Shown piece by piece: positions 60,454-64,000 of a stretch of DNA of 64,000 bases. Source of the DNA: Streptomyces sp. NBC_00670 (GTDB taxonomy: Bacteria > Actinomycetota > Actinomycetes > Streptomycetales > Streptomycetaceae); the NCBI RefSeq assembly GCF_036226765.1, contig NZ_CP109017.1:5395001-5459000 (forward strand). The letters run 5' to 3'. Position numbers and translations under genes: made by a program. A model generated the notes under the pieces. That model had not been told where the DNA came from, did not search any database, and worked only from the letters and a program-made list of their open reading frames with translations. Every line of letters begins with the position of its first letter. The stretch's first letter is position 1.

Positions 60454-62696
60454 CCCGCCGACCACCCGGCGAAGGCCCGGTGCACGGCACCTGGGAGCCG
60501 GCCCCCGCCGCCCGCTGGGAGGACGCCTACCTCACCGGCAACGGCCGGCACGGCGCCATGGTGTACGGCGACCCGTACGACGACCGGGTCGTCGTCAACC
60601 ACCACACGCTCGTCCGCCCCAACGGCGCCGAGCACGCCCGGCCGCCCCACCTCGCGGACCGGCTCGGGGAAGTGCGGGACCGGCTCCTCGCGGGCGACCC
60701 GTACGCCGCCGAGTCGTTCACCGACGGGCGCCCGCTGCAGTGGGTGCGGCCGTTCCACCCGGCCTTCCTGACCCGGCTGCTGCGGACGCCGGGCACGGAG
60801 GGCCCTCGTCCGTACCGCCGGTCGGTCGACTTCGCCACCGGGGTCGTCCGGGCGGTCGCGGGGGAGTGGGAGAGCGCGGTGTTCGTCTCCCGCGCCGACG
60901 ACGTGCTCGTCCAGTACGTCACCGGGCCGGACCTCACCCTCGGCATCGGTCTCGACCACCGGCTCCCGGGCGCCCCGCCCGACCTGCGCGTCGGTCACGG
61001 TGCGGCGCTCACCGCCGGGGGCGCCCGGCTCACGCTGCGCGCCCGCTACCCGGACGGCGACGAGGGGTACACCGGCGTCACGGTCGTCCGCGTCACCGGC
61101 GGCCGTACGACGGTGGGACCGCCGGGGGTGCGGGTCGAGGCGGCGGAGTCGGTGCTGCTGCTGACTCGGGTGCGGCGCCACACGGGCGACTCGGATGCGG
61201 AGGCGGAGGCGGGGGCGCTGAGGGAGCTGTCGCGGGCGGTCGCCGATCCGCCGGGTGAGGCGTCCCCGTACGCCGCCCTCCTCGCCCGGCACACCGCCCT
61301 GCACCGCGCCGCCTACGCCCGCGTCACCCTCGACCTCGGCGCCGACGAGACCGAACGCGCGCTTCCCGGCTCCGTCCTCCTCGCACGCCCCGCCTCACCG
61401 GCACTCCTCGAACGGCTGTTCGCCGCCGGCCGCTACCACCTGCTCTCCGCGAGCGGGATGCTCCCGCCCCGGCTGACCGGGCTGTGGACCGGCGACTGGG
61501 ACACCGCCTGGTCCGGCGCGTTCACCACCAACGCCAACCTCAACCTCCAGACCGCCTCCGCCGCGGCCGCCGCCCTCCCCGAGGTCACCGAGGCGCACGC
61601 CCGCCTCGTCCACGGGCAGTTCGACGACTGGCGGGAGAACGCCCGCGTGATCTTCGGCGCCCGGGGAGCGGTCGCCCCCTCGCACACCGACGGCGCCTGT
61701 GGGCTGACGTACCACTTCAGCCGCGAGTACCCCCTGCACCTGTGGACGGCCGGCGCCGACTGGCTGCTCGTCCCCCTCGTCGAGCACGACGAGACACGCG
61801 GCGAACGGGACCCGCGCACCACCGCCGCGCTCGCCGAAGTCGCCCGGTTCTACGAGGACTTCCTCACCCGCACGGACGACGACGGGCACCTGGTCGTCGT
61901 CCCGTCCTACTCGCCCGAGAACCGTCCGGCGGGCGGGAGCTGGGGCGCGCTCAACGCCGCCATGGACCTCTCCGCGGCCCGCCACGCGCTGCGCACGGCC
62001 GCCGCCCGCCACCCCGGCACGGCGCACGCGGCCCGCTGGACGGCGCTCGCCGACCGCCTCCCGCCCCACAGGGTCAACGCCGAGGGGGCGCTGGCCGAAT
62101 GGGCGTACCCCGGCCTCGGCGACACCTACGACCACCGTCACCTCAGCCACCTCTACGGCGTCTGGCCCCTGGACGAGATCACCCCGTACGACACCCCCGC
62201 GCTCGCCGCGGCGGCCCACCGCGCCCTGGAACTGCGCGGCACGGAGAACGACTCCGCCCACGGCCATCTGCACCACGCGTTGATCTCCGCCCGCCTCGCC
62301 GACGCCGGCCGGACGGCCGACGCCCTCGCCCGCGTCCTTGGGGGCGACTACTTCCACGCCTCCCTGATGAGCGCGCACTACCCCCACCGTGACGTCTACA
62401 ACGCCGACGCCGCCCACGCGCTGCCCGCCGTGCTGATCGAGATGCTCGTGCACTCCACCCCCGGCCGGCTGGTGCTGCTGCCCGCGCTCCCGGCGTCGTT
62501 CCCGCGCGGTGAATTGCGGGGCGTCCGCACCCGGTTCGGCGCCGCGGTCGACGTGACCTGGACCCCCGAGGCCGCCACCGCCGTCGTACGCCCCACGCGC
62601 ACCGGCCGTGTCGCACTCAGGACCCCCTCCGGCGCCGAGGACCTGGACCTCGTCGCCGGGGAGGACCGCGTCCTCACCCTGAGGAGGAGGCGGTGA
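60450..62696 (+). CDS. GH95 family glycosidase (alpha-L-fucosidase type)
   Basis: Family 95 protein of 748 residues, cytoplasmic. The N-terminal beta domain begins WEDAYLTGNGRHGAMVYGDP; the (alpha/alpha)6 barrel contains TTNANLNLQ (the paired asparagines), PSYSPENRP (candidate acid Glu) and YNADAAHALPAVLIEML (candidate Asp). Canonical GH95 enzymes have QIDGNFG at the last site, so this is a divergent branch. Activities known in the family are 1,2-alpha-L-fucosidase and alpha-L-galactosidase. It overlaps the GH42 stop (ATGA) and should act on the same imported oligosaccharide. Confidence 0.85.
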   Translation: MTRRPPGEGPVHGTWEPAPAARWEDAYLTGNGRHGAMVYGDPYDDRVVVNHHTLVRPNGAEHARPPHLADRLGEVRDRLLAGDPYAAESFTDGRPLQWVRPFHPAFLTRLLRTPGTEGPRPYRRSVDFATGVVRAVAGEWESAVFVSRADDVLVQYVTGPDLTLGIGLDHRLPGAPPDLRVGHGAALTAGGARLTLRARYPDGDEGYTGVTVVRVTGGRTTVGPPGVRVEAAESVLLLTRVRRHTGDSDAEAEAGALRELSRAVADPPGEASPYAALLARHTALHRAAYARVTLDLGADETERALPGSVLLARPASPALLERLFAAGRYHLLSASGMLPPRLTGLWTGDWDTAWSGAFTTNANLNLQTASAAAAALPEVTEAHARLVHGQFDDWRENARVIFGARGAVAPSHTDGACGLTYHFSREYPLHLWTAGADWLLVPLVEHDETRGERDPRTTAALAEVARFYEDFLTRTDDDGHLVVVPSYSPENRPAGGSWGALNAAMDLSAARHALRTAAARHPGTAHAARWTALADRLPPHRVNAEGALAEWAYPGLGDTYDHRHLSHLYGVWPLDEITPYDTPALAAAAHRALELRGTENDSAHGHLHHALISARLADAGRTADALARVLGGDYFHASLMSAHYPHRDVYNADAAHALPAVLIEMLVHSTPGRLVLLPALPASFPRGELRGVRTRFGAAVDVTWTPEAATAVVRPTRTGRVALRTPSGAEDLDLVAGEDRVLTLRRRR

Positions 62697-62749
62697 CCGC
62701 ACCGCACAAGTGAAGTCCGAGATCTCCCCCCACCCATGGAAGGACGACC

Positions 62750-63466
62750 ATGGCACCCACCCGCACACTGAAGCGGCTCACCACGGTGATACCGGCTTTC
62801 GCACTCGCCCTCGGCGCGAGCATCGGCCTCGCCTCCGCCCCCGCCCAGGCCGCCGTCTGGAACTCCTGCGACCAGTGGGGCAACACCACGCTGAACGGCT
62901 ACACGCTGTACAACAACATCTGGGGCTCCGGCGCCGGCAGCCAGTGCGTCTGGGCCAACTCCGGCACGAACTGGGGCGTGTGGGCGGACCACCCGGGCAC
63001 CGGTGGCATCAAGTCGTACCCCAACAGCAAGAAGGTGATCAACAAGTCGATCACCTCGCTGGGTTCGCTCAGCAGCAGCTACCACGTGAGCGTGCCGTCG
63101 TCCGGCGCGTACAACACGTCGTACGACATCTGGGACACCGACTACGACTACGAGATCATGCTCTGGGTCAACAGGACCGGAGCCGTCGGCCCGCTCGGCA
63201 CCTCGCAGGGCAACCTGACGCTCGGCGGACACACCTGGACCGTCTACAAGGGCAACAACGGCGCCAACGAGGTGTTCTCCTTCGTCCGCACCTCGAACTC
63301 CACCTCGGGGACGGTCGACATCCTGCCCCTCCTGAAGTGGATCAAGGACACCAAGGGCTGGTTCGGCAACGAGACCATCGGGGACGTGCAGTTCGGCTAC
63401 GAGATCACGTCCTCTCCCGGCGGACTGGACTTCGTCACCAACAACCTGACGGTCAGCGGCGGCTGA
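62750..63466 (+). CDS. Secreted GH12 endo-beta-glucanase/xyloglucanase
   Basis: Secreted family 12 enzyme of 238 residues. The signal peptide ends APAQA, mature protein from about residue 35. E135 (YEIMLWV) is the nucleophile and E218 (FGYEITSS) the acid/base; CDQWGNTTLNGYTLYNNIWG is the usual GH12 start. No carbohydrate-binding module is attached. GH12 includes cellulases and xyloglucanases; the neighbouring fucosidase- and galactosidase-type genes favour xyloglucan. GGAAGG precedes ATG 62750, 53 nt after the GH95 stop. Confidence 0.93.
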   Translation: MAPTRTLKRLTTVIPAFALALGASIGLASAPAQAAVWNSCDQWGNTTLNGYTLYNNIWGSGAGSQCVWANSGTNWGVWADHPGTGGIKSYPNSKKVINKSITSLGSLSSSYHVSVPSSGAYNTSYDIWDTDYDYEIMLWVNRTGAVGPLGTSQGNLTLGGHTWTVYKGNNGANEVFSFVRTSNSTSGTVDILPLLKWIKDTKGWFGNETIGDVQFGYEITSSPGGLDFVTNNLTVSGG

Positions 63467-63485
63467 GCGACTCCGCAGGGGAAGG

Positions 63486-63518
63486 GCGGGGCCGGTCCGT
63501 GCGGCGGGCCGGCCCCGC
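63486..63518. terminator. Terminator between the GH12 and LacI genes
   Basis: GCGGGGCCGGTCC (63486-63498) and GGGCCGGCCCCGC (63506-63518) form a 13-bp stem with one G-T pair and a 7-nt loop, between convergent genes. Confidence 0.8.
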
Positions 63519-63519
63519 G

Positions 63520-64000
63520 TCAGGACACGGACGGCGCCGGACCGGTGCTCGCCCGCACGGTCAACTCCGGTGCCAGGAGGACGACCTCGTCCTCGTCCCG
63601 GCCCTCCAGCTTGGCGACGAGCCGGTCCACCGCCCGGCGCCCCATCTCCTGCGCCGGGATGGCGACGGCCGTCAGCCGCACCGAGGCCTGCACGGCGACC
63701 TGGTCCGGACAGACGGCGATCACCGAGACGTCCTCCGGCACGGCCCGCCCCTGCTGCCGCAACAGGGCAAGGAGCGGCTCCACCGCGGACTCGTTCTGCA
63801 CCACGAACCCCGAGGTGCCCGGCCGCTCGTCGAAGATCCGGGCCAGGGTCACGGCCATCGCGTCGTACCCGCCCTCGCACGGCCGGTGCAGCATCCGCAG
63901 CCCCAGCTCGCCCGCGCGGGTGCGCAGCCCGTCGAGCGTGCGCTCCGCGAACCCGGTGTGCCGCTCGTAGACGGCCGCCGCCTCACCGATGACAGCGATG
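63520..64000 (-). CDS. LacI family regulator, C-terminal part (5' end outside window)
   Basis: The last ~160 residues of a LacI/GalR regulator; the DNA-binding domain lies beyond the window. The periplasmic-binding-protein-like effector domain is recognisable: RHTGFAERTLDGLR, TSGFVVQNESAVEPLLALLR, VPEDVSVIAV and TAVAIPAQEMGRRAVDRLV. Its position beside the GH12 gene and the LacI-type palindromes at 54368 and 54548 make it the likely repressor of the glycan locus. Confidence 0.9.
   Translation of the reverse strand, partial: IAVIGEAAAVYERHTGFAERTLDGLRTRAGELGLRMLHRPCEGGYDAMAVTLARIFDERPGTSGFVVQNESAVEPLLALLRQQGRAVPEDVSVIAVCPDQVAVQASVRLTAVAIPAQEMGRRAVDRLVAKLEGRDEDEVVLLAPELTVRASTGPAPSVS

Overview
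This window is high-GC DNA from a Streptomyces-type chromosome, read as one contig with both ends cutting through genes. The evidence is the GC-rich third positions, the frequent GTG starts, the four-gene type I signal peptidase cluster, the sporulation sigma factor WhiG, and the gene order dprA-whiG-TetR-M23-rpsB-tsf-pyrH-frr-cdsA-rlmN, which I recall from Streptomyces coelicolor and relatives. No tRNA, rRNA, CRISPR array, phage or insertion sequence was seen.

Layout. 1-4.1 kb: sipW (3' part), sipX, sipY, sipZ, a NUDIX hydrolase and a DUF2469 protein. 4.2-7.7 kb: YraN, ComM/YifB and DprA, tightly overlapping. 8-16.9 kb: whiG, a TetR regulator, a divergent LytM-fold protein with degenerate active-site positions, then the housekeeping run rpsB, tsf, pyrH, frr, cdsA, rlmN. 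17-21 kb: a TPP riboswitch followed by the thiamine ABC transporter thiBPQ. 21-25.7 kb (minus strand): an LAETG surface protein, a LOG-family protein, a VOC protein and an ABC pair whose ATPase has lost several catalytic motifs.

25.9-51.3 kb is dominated by polyamine and GABA catabolism: an aminotransferase next to an Lrp/AsnC regulator, two aminobutyraldehyde-type dehydrogenases, a PotABCD-like importer, a PuuB-like oxidase, GabT, a PucR regulator and a GabD-like dehydrogenase. Interspersed are a frameshifted serine hydrolase, a glycerophosphodiesterase, an adenosine deaminase, a DUF4190 protein, a NADAR protein, a PAP2 phosphatase and a membrane P-loop ATPase of unknown job. The stretches between these genes carry a recurring three-module repeat family (here called A, B, C), best preserved as a nested palindrome at 49514-49737.

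51.4-64 kb is a glycan-use locus: a divergent GH3 enzyme with a trefoil-like insert and a C-terminal CBM6-like domain, then an operon of a large lipoprotein binding protein, two permeases, GH42, GH95 and a secreted GH12, and finally the C-terminal part of a LacI regulator. Two identical 14-bp palindromes lie in the divergent promoter region. The enzyme set fits breakdown of a fucosylated, galactosylated beta-glucan such as xyloglucan. No ATPase is encoded in the locus, so a shared ATPase encoded elsewhere (MsiK in known Streptomyces) is expected.

The most interesting items are the glycan locus with its paired operators, the Shine-Dalgarno-sequestering hairpin behind the TPP aptamer, the ABC ATPase without a signature motif, the degenerate LytM protein, and the nested repeat cassettes. 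All calls come from reading the sequence; no database search was run.
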